This document shows positions 35,221-45,292 of a DNA stretch of 64,000 bases, piece by piece. Numbering within the stretch: the first letter of the stretch is position 1; the number at the start of each line of letters is the position of its first letter. Source of the stretch: Pseudooceanicola antarcticus (GTDB lineage: Bacteria > Pseudomonadota > Alphaproteobacteria > Rhodobacterales > Rhodobacteraceae). Below the pieces are notes generated by a model. It ran no database searches. It had not been told where the DNA came from and saw nothing but the letters and a program-made list of their open reading frames with translations. The DNA lies in assembly GCF_900215355.1 (NCBI RefSeq), contig NZ_OBEA01000002.1, positions 558,001-622,000 of the forward strand, given 5' to 3'. A program made the translations under genes and the position numbers.

Positions 35221-35264
35221 TTGCAAATCCGTGTAAACCGGTTCGATTCCAGTACTCGCCTCCA
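35221..35264. repeat. Attachment site repeat, right copy (tRNA-Cys 3' half)
   Basis: Matches 21288-21331 at 42 of 44 positions, ending at CCA. The 5' half of the tRNA is missing (the bases before it do not form an acceptor or D arm), so this is an att remnant, not a tRNA gene. It marks the right end of the 13.9-kb island. Confidence 0.85.
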
Positions 35265-35700
35265 CGACCTGGTTAGTTCTGGCATCTTCTTTGCAACGCT
35301 GCTCTCATCATTCCGGTTTCGGTCACGTTCTGTTCAGTGGCGAGAAAGGGCGTGTCACGATGACCTGCCGCCGTTTCGACTGGGCGAGTTTCGCGCGAGC
35401 CCGCTGGCGGGCGGGGCCGGGGCACTTCGCGGCTGCCTCGTGCCCGGCCAGAATGCCCCCTTTCGTGACATTGCTTTGCAATGCGCTGCCGGGAAGTGAC
35501 TGCTCTGTGCGTCCGTCTATCTCGTTCGCTTCATTGTCCGTCCTCAGGTTGCTCCGGACTCTGATCGACGGTGGAGGAACAAATCCCTTGGCAGGTCACC
35601 GACGCTCTCGTGCTCGGCAAATTGGAGAAAAAAGCCCACTTCAAGTGACGTGCTGCCCGCCCGCCTGCGTTCAGCAGCGGGAGACTGCAGGCTGGTGCTC
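35265..35700 (-). pseudogene. Second, heavily decayed integrase remnant
   Basis: Bases 35265-35415 align with the 3' end of the first integrase region (21332-21480), including the run AGTTTCGCGCGAGC and the CATTCCGGT-TCGGTCACGTTCTGTTCA block. A later part (35600-35690, with AAAAAAGCCCACTT) aligns with 22390-22490. The catalytic middle is deleted. It therefore derives from a related but distinct integrase that also used tRNA-Cys, in the same orientation, and implies an older island to its right. Confidence 0.65.
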
Positions 35701-35753
35701 TGCTCCTAGATTCTAGAACGCGAGAAGCCCGCTCGCCGTGGGATGGATCTGCA

Positions 35754-35793
35754 TACACGTGTACTTGACACGGGCGTTTCATTTGAGTCTACA
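35754..35793 (+). promoter_or_regulatory. Probable autotransporter promoter with adjacent palindrome
   Basis: TTGACA (35765-35770) is a perfect -35, with TCTACA (35788-35793) 17 bp on as a weak -10. The palindrome TACACGTGTA (35754-35763) ends one base before the -35, a position suited to an activator. A second palindrome, CTAGATTCTAG (35706-35716), lies further up. Confidence 0.45.
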
Positions 35794-35856
35794 GAGGCTC
35801 GGGAATTTATCGTGCAAAGCTCTCAGCTTTATTAATCTGGAATTTCGGGGACTTAA

Positions 35857-38800
35857 ATGGCGGGACTAATGATGCAGGCTGGCGCGCGCGCCGAGGCTTC
35901 TTTGTCGGCACGTCTGCTGACCACCACTCTTCTGGCAACGGGCATCCTGAGTGTCGCTGTGCAGCCGGCGCTGGCGCAGAGCCTGCCAAGCGGTGTGTCG
36001 CGTGTGGTTGACGGCTCGGTCCTGGAGGACCAGACGGTCTCGCTGAACGGCAACGGACAAAGCGGCTTCGAGGTGATGAACGGGGTCGTTACCGTCGATG
36101 CGGAGGGGGAGTCCTTCAGCAACTTCAACACCCAGGGCGGCGACGGTTCAGGCGGGGGCGCGGGTCTTGGTGGCGTGTTCTTCGTCAACGAGGGCGCGAC
36201 CCTGGTGATCCGGGATGCCAACTTCACCAACAACCGTGCCGTCGGCGGTGACGGTGGTGGCGGTGGCAGCGTCGAGGTGCGCAACGCGGCCCTGGGGATC
36301 GTCGACAAGGAAGCGACCACCTCGACCAACCTGGTCTCGGGCTACACCTACGACATCGTCCAGGACGGCTCGAGCTTCTCGCTGACCCGTGTGACCTACG
36401 ACGAGAACGATCCGGTCTTCGAGGTGCGCGACGGCGTGATCTTCGGGGCGGCCACCGCGGGTTCCGGCGGGGCCGTCACGACCAGCTCCAACGCCACGGT
36501 GACCGGGGCGGACGAGACGGGCTTCAGCTTTGACGGCGGGCTCGACGTTTCCGACTCGATCAGCTCCTCGATGATCTTCACCAGCGACAGCTGGATCGCC
36601 GGGACTGCCGGCGCGATGTATTTCTACGAAGACAGCCAGGTCCGTATCGGCACCGAGAACTTGTCCGTGTCGGACCGCGGAGCGCTGCAGACCGGTCTGC
36701 AGATCGTCGGCGACGGCGTTCCGGAGGGGACCTACATCGAAAGCGTGGTCAAGGACGGCGACGGCAATGTGACCGAGATCATCCTGAACCAGGCGGTCGA
36801 TCCCGACGCCATGGGCGGCAGTTTCAACATCTTCTCGCCGCCGCTGCTGATCGGTTCGGTCTTCGCGCAAAACAGCGCCGACACGCTGGACTTCGGCGCG
36901 GGCAACGTGCCGCCGTCCTACGAAGTGGGGATGCGGATCTCGGGCGAGGGCATTTCCGGCGATGTCACCATCGAGAGCATCAACCGCAGCACCGGGGTCG
37001 TCACCCTGTCGGACGACGTCCCGAGCGAGTTGCTGAGCCTCAGCGCGCTGAAACCCGGCTTTGTCGAGGGGTCGAACGAGATCTACCTGCCGACCACCAA
37101 CCACGGCCTATCGGTGGGCGACACGGTTTATGGCGCCGGCATTCCTGCGGGAACGACCGTCGTGTCCATCGACGGCGACCGGGTGATCCTCAGCCAGAAC
37201 ATCTCGGGCGAGATGGATGTGCTCTATTCGTCCAACGTCACGGTTTCCGGCACCACGGTGACGGTGAACTCGGGCGTGGACGGTGTCAAAGTCGGCCAGA
37301 TCGTCGAGGGCGACGGCGTGCCCGCGGGCACTGTGGTGACCGCGGTCGACCCGGTCACCGGCAGCGTCACCCTGAGCAGTGCCATCAGCGGCACCCCGGG
37401 CTCCCTGCGCTTCGTCAGCGAAAGCGCCATGGGCGGCGGCATGAACGGGCGCGAGGTCTCGGGCAATGTGGCGGTCGCCGCCGGCGGTCCGGATGGCTCG
37501 CTGCCGCTGGACGGTGAAGGCGTGGACGGTCGCGACGGTCTGCACGCGGCGGACTCGACCACCGGTTTCGGTGGTATCGGCGGCTCTGGCGGCTCTGGCT
37601 CCGACGGCCTGGCGACAAACCCGATGCTGGTCGCGGATATTGCGGCCACGGGCGCTGCGATCGCTGCGGCGGTGGCAGATGCGGTGGCATCGAGCATGCC
37701 CGATCCCTATCCCGACCCGTCCAACTCGGCCTCCAGCACGGCCAATGCCATCTCGCTTGGCATCACCCTGGCAGCCCAGACCACGCAGCTGGTGAACTGG
37801 CAGATCGCCTCGAGCGAAGGCACGCTGGGCACTGGTGGTGACGGTGGCGACGGTGGCGACGGCGGCAACGGCGGCGACTTCTTCGGCGGCGGTTCCGGCG
37901 GCGCAGGTGGTTCCGCCGGTACCTCGGCCGGCAACCCGACCTTCGGCAGCGGCAATGGCGGCAGCGGCGGCTCTGGCGGCAACGGCGGCTTCGGCGCTGG
38001 CGGCGGCGGCGGCGGTCAGCCCGCAAACGCAGCGCAATCGGCGGCCGGGTCCGGCGGCTACGGCGGCTTCGGCGGTGGCGACGGCTCTACCGTCAACAGC
38101 AGCGGCGAGACCATGTTCGGTTCGGGCGGTGCCGGCTTTGGCGGGGCGATCTTCGTGCGCTCTGGCGGGTCCGTGACCTTGCAGGGCGAGATGACCTTTG
38201 CCGGCAACTCGACGCGCGGCGGCTCTTCGGGTGATCTCGACGGCTCCTCGGGCGATGCGGCAGGCGCCGACATGTTCATCATGAAGGGCGCCCAGGTCAC
38301 GATCTCGGCGGACGAGGGCAAGGAGATCATCTTCGAGGGCGGCATCGCCGACGATTCCAAGGCCAGCTACGAAGGCGCTCAGTTCGCCGACGGCGACGGC
38401 GCGGATGTGACCATCAACGGCATGGGCCGCGTCCTGTTCCTGGGCGAGAATACCTATTCCGGCACCACCCACCTGGATGCCGGCACCCTTGTGGCCGAGG
38501 ACGGCGTCGGCCTTTATGCCAACTCGCTGCTCGAATTCGGCGGCTTGGATACCGACGCCATGACCTCGGACTCCTTCGAGGATGCCTCGGCGGCCGTCTT
38601 CCAGACCGCGGGCGAGTTCACCCGCTGGGTCGGCATGTCCTCGGACAACGTGATGTGGACCGGATCGGGTGGCTTCGCGGCGGAAACCGAAGAGGGCCTG
38701 GTGCTGAACTTCGGCGCTTCGAGCCTGGGCAGCCCGACCCTGGTCTGGGGCCAGGGTGGCTTCGTGCCCGATGGCAGCAGCCTCATCCTGGGCTCGGTCT

Positions 38801-41800
38801 CGGCCGAGGGCACGGTGACCCTGGTCAACGACATCCGCCATGGCGATCCCGATGGCGCGGTCAGCTTCTACCTGATCGACAACGCCAATTCGCAGGCCGA
38901 CGGCGCCATCCTGCAAGGCGACATCACCGCGGATCGCGTCAACTTCGACGCCAAGTCGGTGCTGGCAACGGCCGAAATCCAGGGCTCGATCATTGCCGAT
39001 GATCTCTACGTGCGCGGCGGTCACCTGACCACCACTGGCACCGGAACTCTGGACAACGACCTGAACCTGAGGGTGTCGGAAGGCGCGGCTTTCACTGCCG
39101 AGCGTGCTGACACCTTCGGCAGCCTGCGCAACGCGGGTACCTCGAACCTCGACGCCCTGGTCACCGTGGACCTCGTGGACAATGAGGGCACGCTGAACGT
39201 CAACAAAAAGCTGACGGTCACTGACGACGCGGTGAACCGCGACGGCGGCGTGGTCAACATGGACGCAGAGATCGACGTCACCAACCAGTTCCTCAACAAC
39301 GGCACCCTGAACGTCAACGGCGAGCGTACCCTGACCGCCGGCACCTTCGACGGCGACACCACCGGGCGCGTTGTCATGGCCGAGGCCGATGACAAGTTCA
39401 CCGCCGACCTGTCGGGCAGCAGTGCCTTTGCCGGCCAGATGAGCGGCCTGGGCAGCTTCGTGAAAGAGGGCGAGGGCCAGCTTTCGCTTTATGGTGCCAA
39501 CAGCTACACCGGCGGCACCACCGTCGCGGATGGCACCTTGGTGATCGGTTCGAGCGGCGGCAATGTAGGCTCGCTGGCCGATACCGGTGCGATCGGCGTG
39601 CTGACGGGCGCGACGCTGACCTTCGATGTCTCCGACACCGTGGGCGTCGTGACCAACGGCGGTATTCTGAACACCAACGACGACCTGACAGTCGCCTCGC
39701 TGGACAACGAGTCCAGCGGCGTCTTCAACATGCGGGCCAACTTGACGTCCACGGGGAACGTCAACAACGACGGCACCGTCAACGTCGAGGGCTCCCGGCG
39801 GATCGAGACCACTGGCGACACCTCGGGCCTGACCGGCGCGGGAACCATCAACCTGACCCTGGCGGCGGCCGACCTGACCGTGGACCAGCTGGGCGATACC
39901 ACCTTCGCGGGCAACATCACCGGCGCGGGCAGCTTCAACAAGGAAGGCACCGGCGTGCTGACCTTCACCGGGGCGCATAGCTACACCGGCGGCACCGTGG
40001 TGCGCGAAGGCACCCTGGACACCACCGGTGGCGGCACGCTGGCCGACACCGGCTACATCGGCATCGCCGAGGGCGCGACCTTCATCGCCGGCACCGTCGA
40101 CACGGTCGGCGGCGTCGAGAACCGTGGCACCTACACCGTCAACGCGGTCCAGACCGTGGATGCGCTGATGAACTTTGGCACCACCAACCTGGAAGCCAAG
40201 CTGACCGCAGGGGTCGAGCTCTTCGATCCGCTCGATCCCGACAGCCTGAGCTATGGCGTCATCAACCTCTCCGACGGCACGATCAACCAGAACGCGGATA
40301 TCGAATCCGAGGGCATGGTGTTCAACAGCGGCCTGATCGAGGTGACCGGCGAGCGTCGCATCGACATCACCGGCGCCGATCAGGGCCTGATCGGGGTAGG
40401 CACCGGCGAGATCCGCCTTTCCGGCGCCGACACCGAACTGACCGTCGATCAGCTGGGTGACACCACCTATGACGGCATCATCACCGGCCTGGGGGGCTTC
40501 ACCAAGGAAGGCAGCGGCACGCTGTCGTTCTCCAATGCGCTCACCTTCACCGGCGGCACCACCGTTTCGGAAGGCTGGGTCGAGGTCCAGTCGACCGGCT
40601 CTCTGGCCGACACCGGCGCGATCACCGTCGGAGAAAATGGCTCGTTCATCACCCGTGCGGTCGATACCGTGGGCGAGGTGCGCAACTCGGGCACCTACAT
40701 CGTTGCCAGTGACGCGGCGCAGAACGTCACCTCCTTCACCAACACCGGCACCGGCGAGGCGGAGATCTGGTCCAACCTGACCGCCCGCACCGGCGGTGTG
40801 ACCAACCAATTGAACGGTGTCTTCGATATCAATGCCGACATCTATTCCTTCGGCGACGTCACCAACGACGGCGAGCTGAACGTGAACGGCGTCCGCCGCA
40901 TCGAGACCACCGGCGCGTCCTCCGGCTTTGCCGGGGCATCGACCGGTGTGGTCAACCTGGAGCTGGAAGGCGATATCCTGACCGTCGACCAGCTGGGCGA
41001 CACGACCTATGCGGGCGTGATCAACGGGCTGGGCGCCTTCATCAAGGAAGGCACCGGCACGCTTACCTTCACCGGCGCCAGCACCTACACCGGCGGCACG
41101 CTGGTCTCGGAAGGCACGCTTGATACCACCGGCGGCGGCACCCTTGCCGATACCGGCGCGATCGAGATCTCGCAGGGCGCGACCTTCGTTGCGGGCACTG
41201 CAGACACCGTCGGAGGGGTGCTCAACAACGGCACCTACAACGTCAATGCGGCGCAGAATGTCGATGCGCTTGTCAACAACGACACCACCAACCTGGAGGC
41301 CAAGCTGACTGCCGGCGTGACTGACACGGGCTTCGGCGTCGCCAACAACGATGGGGCGACCTTCAACCAGAACGCCGACATCGAATCCGAAGGCAACGTC
41401 ATCAACAACGGCCTGCTGGAGGTGACCGGCGGCCGTCGCATCGACATCACCGGGACCGGCGACGACGCCGGCTTCCAGGGCAATGCCACCGGTGAAGTGC
41501 GCCTGAGCGATGCCGAGGGCAGCCTGACCGTCGATCAGCTGGGCGACACGCTCTATGCCGGGATCATCACCGGCGAGGGCGCCTTCGCCAAGGAAGGCGA
41601 GGGCGAGCTGCACCTGTCGGGCGCCAACACCTTCACCGGCGGCACCACCGTCCGCGAAGGCTGGCTGGTGATTACCGAGGACGGCTCCCTGGCCGACACC
41701 GGCGAGATCACCATCGAGGCCGACGGCACCTTCGCCACCTGGGCGGTCGATACGGTCGGCGTGGTCACCAACAAGGGGACCTACTACGCCTACCCGGATG

Positions 41801-44800
41801 CCGCACAGAACGTGACCTCGTTCACCAACTCGGGCACCGCCGAGATCTGGTCTGTGATGACCGCCCGGACGGGTGGCGTGACCAACGAGGAGACCGGAGA
41901 ATTCACGCTGAATGCCAATGTCTTCTCCGAGGGGGACTTCACCAACGACGGAACGCTGGACATCAACGGCTATCGCCGGATCGAGATGACCGGCGCCGAC
42001 AGCGGCTTTGCCGGTGCCGGCACCGGGGTGGTCCACATGGATGCGGCCACCGACTACCTCGTCGTGGATCAGGCGGGTGACACCACCTACGCCGGAACAA
42101 TGGACGGTCTGGGCATCTTCGTGAAAGAGGGCGACGGCACGCTGACCTTCACCGGCGCGCACAGCTACACCGGCGGCACGCTGGTGTCGGAAGGCACCCT
42201 GGACACCACCGGCGGCGGCACCCTTGCCGATACCGGCGACCTGGAGATCAGCAGCGGCGCGACCTTCGTGGCCGGCACCGCCGACACTGTCCGCGACGTG
42301 GTCAACCACGGCACCTATGACGTGAACACCGCGCAGACCGTGGCCTCGCTCTACTCGGATGGCACCACCGACCTCGACGCGGCCCTGACCGCGGGCGAGG
42401 GTGGCGTCTACAACGACGAGGACGGCACCTTCGAGCAGAACGCCAATGTCACCTCGGAAGGCTATGTGACCAACAGCGGCCTCTGGGCCGTGACCGGCAC
42501 CCGCCGCATCGACGTGACCGGCGCCGATGCCGGCTTTGAAGGCGGCGCGACCGGCGAAGTGCAGCTGGCCGGGGAAGACGATAAGCTGATCGTCGACCAG
42601 CTGGGCACCACGCAATACGCCGGGATCATCACCGGCGCGGGCGCCTTCGAGAAGGAAGGCGACGGCACGCTCTACCTGACCGGTGCCAGCACCTTCACCG
42701 GCGGCACCACCGTCCGCGAGGGCGTCCTGTCGACCACCGGAGGCGGCACCCTTGCCGATACCGGCGCGATCGACATCCTGTCGGGCGCGACCTTCTATGC
42801 CGGCACTGCCGACACCGTGGGTGACGTTACCAACAAGGGCACCTTCACCTTCGCGGCCGACTACGAGGTCGCCTCGCTGGTCAACTCGGGGCAGGTCAGC
42901 GGCACCGGTGTGCTGACTGCCGGCGCCGAGGGCATCGAGAACCAGGACACCGGCACGATCAAGCTCTACAACGACGTCGTCTCGCAGGGCGATGTGCAGA
43001 ACGACGGTGAGATCGAGGTCGTGTCCAGCAGCCTGATCGAGATCACCGGCGAGGATGCGGGGCTGACCGGCTCCGGCAACTTCACCCTGGCCGACGGCGG
43101 TGAACTGGGTATCGACCAGCAGGGGGACAGCTCCTTCGATGGCACGATGACCGGAGAGGGCACCTTCTGGAAGTACGGCGAGGGCCAGCTGACCTTCGGC
43201 GGCGCCTATGGCGACATCGACGTGCCGACGCTGCGCATTGTCGAAGGCGGCCTGACGCTGGCCATGGGCGGCGTGCTGCGCTCGGACGCGGATGTCTACC
43301 TGACCGAGACCACCTTCGAAATCACCGAGGGCGCGCAGACCCTGAACAGCCTGAACGGTGAAGGCACAGTTGCCCTGAACGGCTCGGACCTGACCCTGGA
43401 CGGCGAGGGCACCTTCCAGGGCGACATCCAGGAGGCCGGTGCGCTGACGCTGAACGACAGCTTCAACTATGCCGGCATCATGGGCGGTGACAGCCTGACC
43501 CTGAACGGGCCGGATTTCACCCTCTACAGCCTGAGCGAGGCCAACTTCCGTACCGCCGACTTCACCAACGGTCTGATCACCCTCTACGGGCCGGTCGACG
43601 CCGGTGGCCTGGGGGGCCTGACCCTGGACGAGGACCTGACCGTGACCGGCGACACCCAGCTGGTGCTGGCAGGCGCGATCGACCCCGACCGCGCCGTGAT
43701 TACCGCCGACTCCGTCACCCTCAGCGGTGCCGATGTCGTCCTGTCGGGCAACGGCTATGTCGATGCGGCCAACATCGTCGTCGAGAACGGCGCCTTCCTG
43801 TCGCCGGGCAACTCGCCGGGCTACCTGTCCTTCGCGGGGAACCTTGACCTGCGCAACGGTGGCGGCGCGCAGATCGAGATCGGCGGGACCGAGCCGGGGA
43901 CCGGCTATGACGTGATCGAGGTCGGTGGCGAGCTGCTGCTGGACGAGACCTCGGTGCTGAACGTCGATCCCTTCGGTGGCTTCGAGCCCCAGCAGGGCGA
44001 GGTCTACCAGATCCTGCGCTTCGATCCGCAGCTGCGCACCGGCGACTTCGGCAACTTCACCAACAACACCAGCCTCAACTTCGCCTACTTCAACTCGGTC
44101 GGTATCCTTGTTGCCCTGGGCGACAGCGGTGGCGACGTGAGCGAGCAGCTGGTCGAGAACATCCTCGAGACCACCCCCGAGGGCGAGGTCGGCAGCAAGC
44201 AGATGTTCGATGTCGTGCGTCAGCTGGGCGATCCCGAGGAAGGTCTGGTTGGCGAGAACAACGGCGTGGTCGGCGGTGGCGGTGGCTACCTGCTGCCGAT
44301 GCTGGCGGCTGCCGATCCCGAGGACCGCGTCGAGATCTTCTCGCGCTTCACTCCCGAGGGCTATGGCGGGGCGCATGAATACGCGTTCCGGTCGCTGATG
44401 GTGACTTCGGGCCTGTTCGCCGATGCGCCCCTGTCGGGCAACCTGAGCTGGGGCTCGCTGGTGCATGACAACCGCAGCCTGGCGTCGCAGGACTCGGATA
44501 CCTATTCGGACTACGAGACCTCCTTCGCCAACACCGGCGCCCGCTTCGGCTATACCAGCGACATGGTCGCGGTTGGTCTGGGTGTGCAGACGGTGAACGG
44601 CGGCTTCAGCACCGAAGCGGGCCTCAGCGGGGACGGCGACGGCACCCAGTTCCAGATCGGCGCCATGCTGACAGGTATGGATATCGGTCTTGCGCCCTAC
44701 ATCACCCTGGAAAGCGGCTCGAGCGATCTGAGCGGTACGCGCAACGCGCTGACCTCGCGGGTCGAGTTCGACGGTGTGGAAAGCAGCGCCCGCCTGGTGC

Positions 44801-45258
44801 GGATCGGGGCGCGCTACAGCAACAAGCTGGGCGCGGGCGTGCTGAACATCGACACCTCCGTCATGACGGGTGAAGTGGACGGCCTGAGCTTCTCGGAAAC
44901 CCAGGGGGTCATGCCTGATCGCCTGGACGTGCAGATCCCCGGTCAGTCCGTGGCCGGCATCTCCCTCGGCATGAACTACAGCTACCCCGTGGCGCCGAAG
45001 GTGACGGTCAGCGCGGGCCTGGAGATCGACCACGTCGAGGGCCTCAATGACTATGTCGTCGAGGGCCGCTCGGGCGGGGACGAGGTGACCTTCACCACCG
45101 AGGTGCCGGGCATGGCATCGACGCAGGGCGCCCTGAGCCTCGGCGTCGGGTTCGAGGCCACGGAGGCGGTCCGCGTGAACCTGACCGGCTTTGCGGACGG
45201 CTCCCTCGGTGGTAAGTCCAAAGCCGGTGCCTCGCTCAGCCTGAACGTCCAGTTCTGA
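35857..45258 (+). CDS. Giant autotransporter adhesin with passenger-associated repeats
   Basis: A 3,133-residue type Va autotransporter. An extended signal peptide ends at ALA before Q41 (hydrophobic core LLTTTLLATGILSVAV). The passenger has a beta-helix character. Residues about 661-744 are Gly-rich (GDGGDGGDGGNGG-type). Residues about 1196-2440 hold seven full and one degenerate copy of the passenger-associated transport repeat, with cores such as KEGTGTLTFTGASTYTGGT, spaced 160-188 residues apart. The region 2450-2790 is a spacer, and the last ~285 residues form the beta-barrel, ending in the terminal aromatic VQF. Such proteins mediate surface attachment or aggregation. Aspartate richness suits calcium binding. 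It is followed by two genes on the same strand. Confidence 0.93.
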   Translation: MAGLMMQAGARAEASLSARLLTTTLLATGILSVAVQPALAQSLPSGVSRVVDGSVLEDQTVSLNGNGQSGFEVMNGVVTVDAEGESFSNFNTQGGDGSGGGAGLGGVFFVNEGATLVIRDANFTNNRAVGGDGGGGGSVEVRNAALGIVDKEATTSTNLVSGYTYDIVQDGSSFSLTRVTYDENDPVFEVRDGVIFGAATAGSGGAVTTSSNATVTGADETGFSFDGGLDVSDSISSSMIFTSDSWIAGTAGAMYFYEDSQVRIGTENLSVSDRGALQTGLQIVGDGVPEGTYIESVVKDGDGNVTEIILNQAVDPDAMGGSFNIFSPPLLIGSVFAQNSADTLDFGAGNVPPSYEVGMRISGEGISGDVTIESINRSTGVVTLSDDVPSELLSLSALKPGFVEGSNEIYLPTTNHGLSVGDTVYGAGIPAGTTVVSIDGDRVILSQNISGEMDVLYSSNVTVSGTTVTVNSGVDGVKVGQIVEGDGVPAGTVVTAVDPVTGSVTLSSAISGTPGSLRFVSESAMGGGMNGREVSGNVAVAAGGPDGSLPLDGEGVDGRDGLHAADSTTGFGGIGGSGGSGSDGLATNPMLVADIAATGAAIAAAVADAVASSMPDPYPDPSNSASSTANAISLGITLAAQTTQLVNWQIASSEGTLGTGGDGGDGGDGGNGGDFFGGGSGGAGGSAGTSAGNPTFGSGNGGSGGSGGNGGFGAGGGGGGQPANAAQSAAGSGGYGGFGGGDGSTVNSSGETMFGSGGAGFGGAIFVRSGGSVTLQGEMTFAGNSTRGGSSGDLDGSSGDAAGADMFIMKGAQVTISADEGKEIIFEGGIADDSKASYEGAQFADGDGADVTINGMGRVLFLGENTYSGTTHLDAGTLVAEDGVGLYANSLLEFGGLDTDAMTSDSFEDASAAVFQTAGEFTRWVGMSSDNVMWTGSGGFAAETEEGLVLNFGASSLGSPTLVWGQGGFVPDGSSLILGSVSAEGTVTLVNDIRHGDPDGAVSFYLIDNANSQADGAILQGDITADRVNFDAKSVLATAEIQGSIIADDLYVRGGHLTTTGTGTLDNDLNLRVSEGAAFTAERADTFGSLRNAGTSNLDALVTVDLVDNEGTLNVNKKLTVTDDAVNRDGGVVNMDAEIDVTNQFLNNGTLNVNGERTLTAGTFDGDTTGRVVMAEADDKFTADLSGSSAFAGQMSGLGSFVKEGEGQLSLYGANSYTGGTTVADGTLVIGSSGGNVGSLADTGAIGVLTGATLTFDVSDTVGVVTNGGILNTNDDLTVASLDNESSGVFNMRANLTSTGNVNNDGTVNVEGSRRIETTGDTSGLTGAGTINLTLAAADLTVDQLGDTTFAGNITGAGSFNKEGTGVLTFTGAHSYTGGTVVREGTLDTTGGGTLADTGYIGIAEGATFIAGTVDTVGGVENRGTYTVNAVQTVDALMNFGTTNLEAKLTAGVELFDPLDPDSLSYGVINLSDGTINQNADIESEGMVFNSGLIEVTGERRIDITGADQGLIGVGTGEIRLSGADTELTVDQLGDTTYDGIITGLGGFTKEGSGTLSFSNALTFTGGTTVSEGWVEVQSTGSLADTGAITVGENGSFITRAVDTVGEVRNSGTYIVASDAAQNVTSFTNTGTGEAEIWSNLTARTGGVTNQLNGVFDINADIYSFGDVTNDGELNVNGVRRIETTGASSGFAGASTGVVNLELEGDILTVDQLGDTTYAGVINGLGAFIKEGTGTLTFTGASTYTGGTLVSEGTLDTTGGGTLADTGAIEISQGATFVAGTADTVGGVLNNGTYNVNAAQNVDALVNNDTTNLEAKLTAGVTDTGFGVANNDGATFNQNADIESEGNVINNGLLEVTGGRRIDITGTGDDAGFQGNATGEVRLSDAEGSLTVDQLGDTLYAGIITGEGAFAKEGEGELHLSGANTFTGGTTVREGWLVITEDGSLADTGEITIEADGTFATWAVDTVGVVTNKGTYYAYPDAAQNVTSFTNSGTAEIWSVMTARTGGVTNEETGEFTLNANVFSEGDFTNDGTLDINGYRRIEMTGADSGFAGAGTGVVHMDAATDYLVVDQAGDTTYAGTMDGLGIFVKEGDGTLTFTGAHSYTGGTLVSEGTLDTTGGGTLADTGDLEISSGATFVAGTADTVRDVVNHGTYDVNTAQTVASLYSDGTTDLDAALTAGEGGVYNDEDGTFEQNANVTSEGYVTNSGLWAVTGTRRIDVTGADAGFEGGATGEVQLAGEDDKLIVDQLGTTQYAGIITGAGAFEKEGDGTLYLTGASTFTGGTTVREGVLSTTGGGTLADTGAIDILSGATFYAGTADTVGDVTNKGTFTFAADYEVASLVNSGQVSGTGVLTAGAEGIENQDTGTIKLYNDVVSQGDVQNDGEIEVVSSSLIEITGEDAGLTGSGNFTLADGGELGIDQQGDSSFDGTMTGEGTFWKYGEGQLTFGGAYGDIDVPTLRIVEGGLTLAMGGVLRSDADVYLTETTFEITEGAQTLNSLNGEGTVALNGSDLTLDGEGTFQGDIQEAGALTLNDSFNYAGIMGGDSLTLNGPDFTLYSLSEANFRTADFTNGLITLYGPVDAGGLGGLTLDEDLTVTGDTQLVLAGAIDPDRAVITADSVTLSGADVVLSGNGYVDAANIVVENGAFLSPGNSPGYLSFAGNLDLRNGGGAQIEIGGTEPGTGYDVIEVGGELLLDETSVLNVDPFGGFEPQQGEVYQILRFDPQLRTGDFGNFTNNTSLNFAYFNSVGILVALGDSGGDVSEQLVENILETTPEGEVGSKQMFDVVRQLGDPEEGLVGENNGVVGGGGGYLLPMLAAADPEDRVEIFSRFTPEGYGGAHEYAFRSLMVTSGLFADAPLSGNLSWGSLVHDNRSLASQDSDTYSDYETSFANTGARFGYTSDMVAVGLGVQTVNGGFSTEAGLSGDGDGTQFQIGAMLTGMDIGLAPYITLESGSSDLSGTRNALTSRVEFDGVESSARLVRIGARYSNKLGAGVLNIDTSVMTGEVDGLSFSETQGVMPDRLDVQIPGQSVAGISLGMNYSYPVAPKVTVSAGLEIDHVEGLNDYVVEGRSGGDEVTFTTEVPGMASTQGALSLGVGFEATEAVRVNLTGFADGSLGGKSKAGASLSLNVQF
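39444..43200 (+). repeat. Eight long internal repeats in the autotransporter gene
   Basis: Repeat cores begin near 39444, 39922, 40486, 41026, 41572, 42106, 42634 and 43153, spaced 478-564 bp apart. Copies two, four and six resemble each other most (they share LDTTGGGTLADTG), as do copies three and five, giving a two-repeat period of about 1.1 kb. Some stretches are identical in DNA, for instance GGCACCCTTGCCGATACCGG in three copies. Confidence 0.85.
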
Positions 45259-45292
45259 TCCGTGGCCAAGAAGCAAAGGACCTGGCTGGGAC

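Noticed and set aside
35221-35264. A second tRNA-Cys gene
   Set aside because: Only the 3' half is present; the acceptor 5' strand and D arm are absent, so it is an attachment-site remnant.
39444-43200. CRISPR-like array
   Set aside because: The repeats are about 530 bp apart, inside one continuous reading frame, and encode a known autotransporter repeat.
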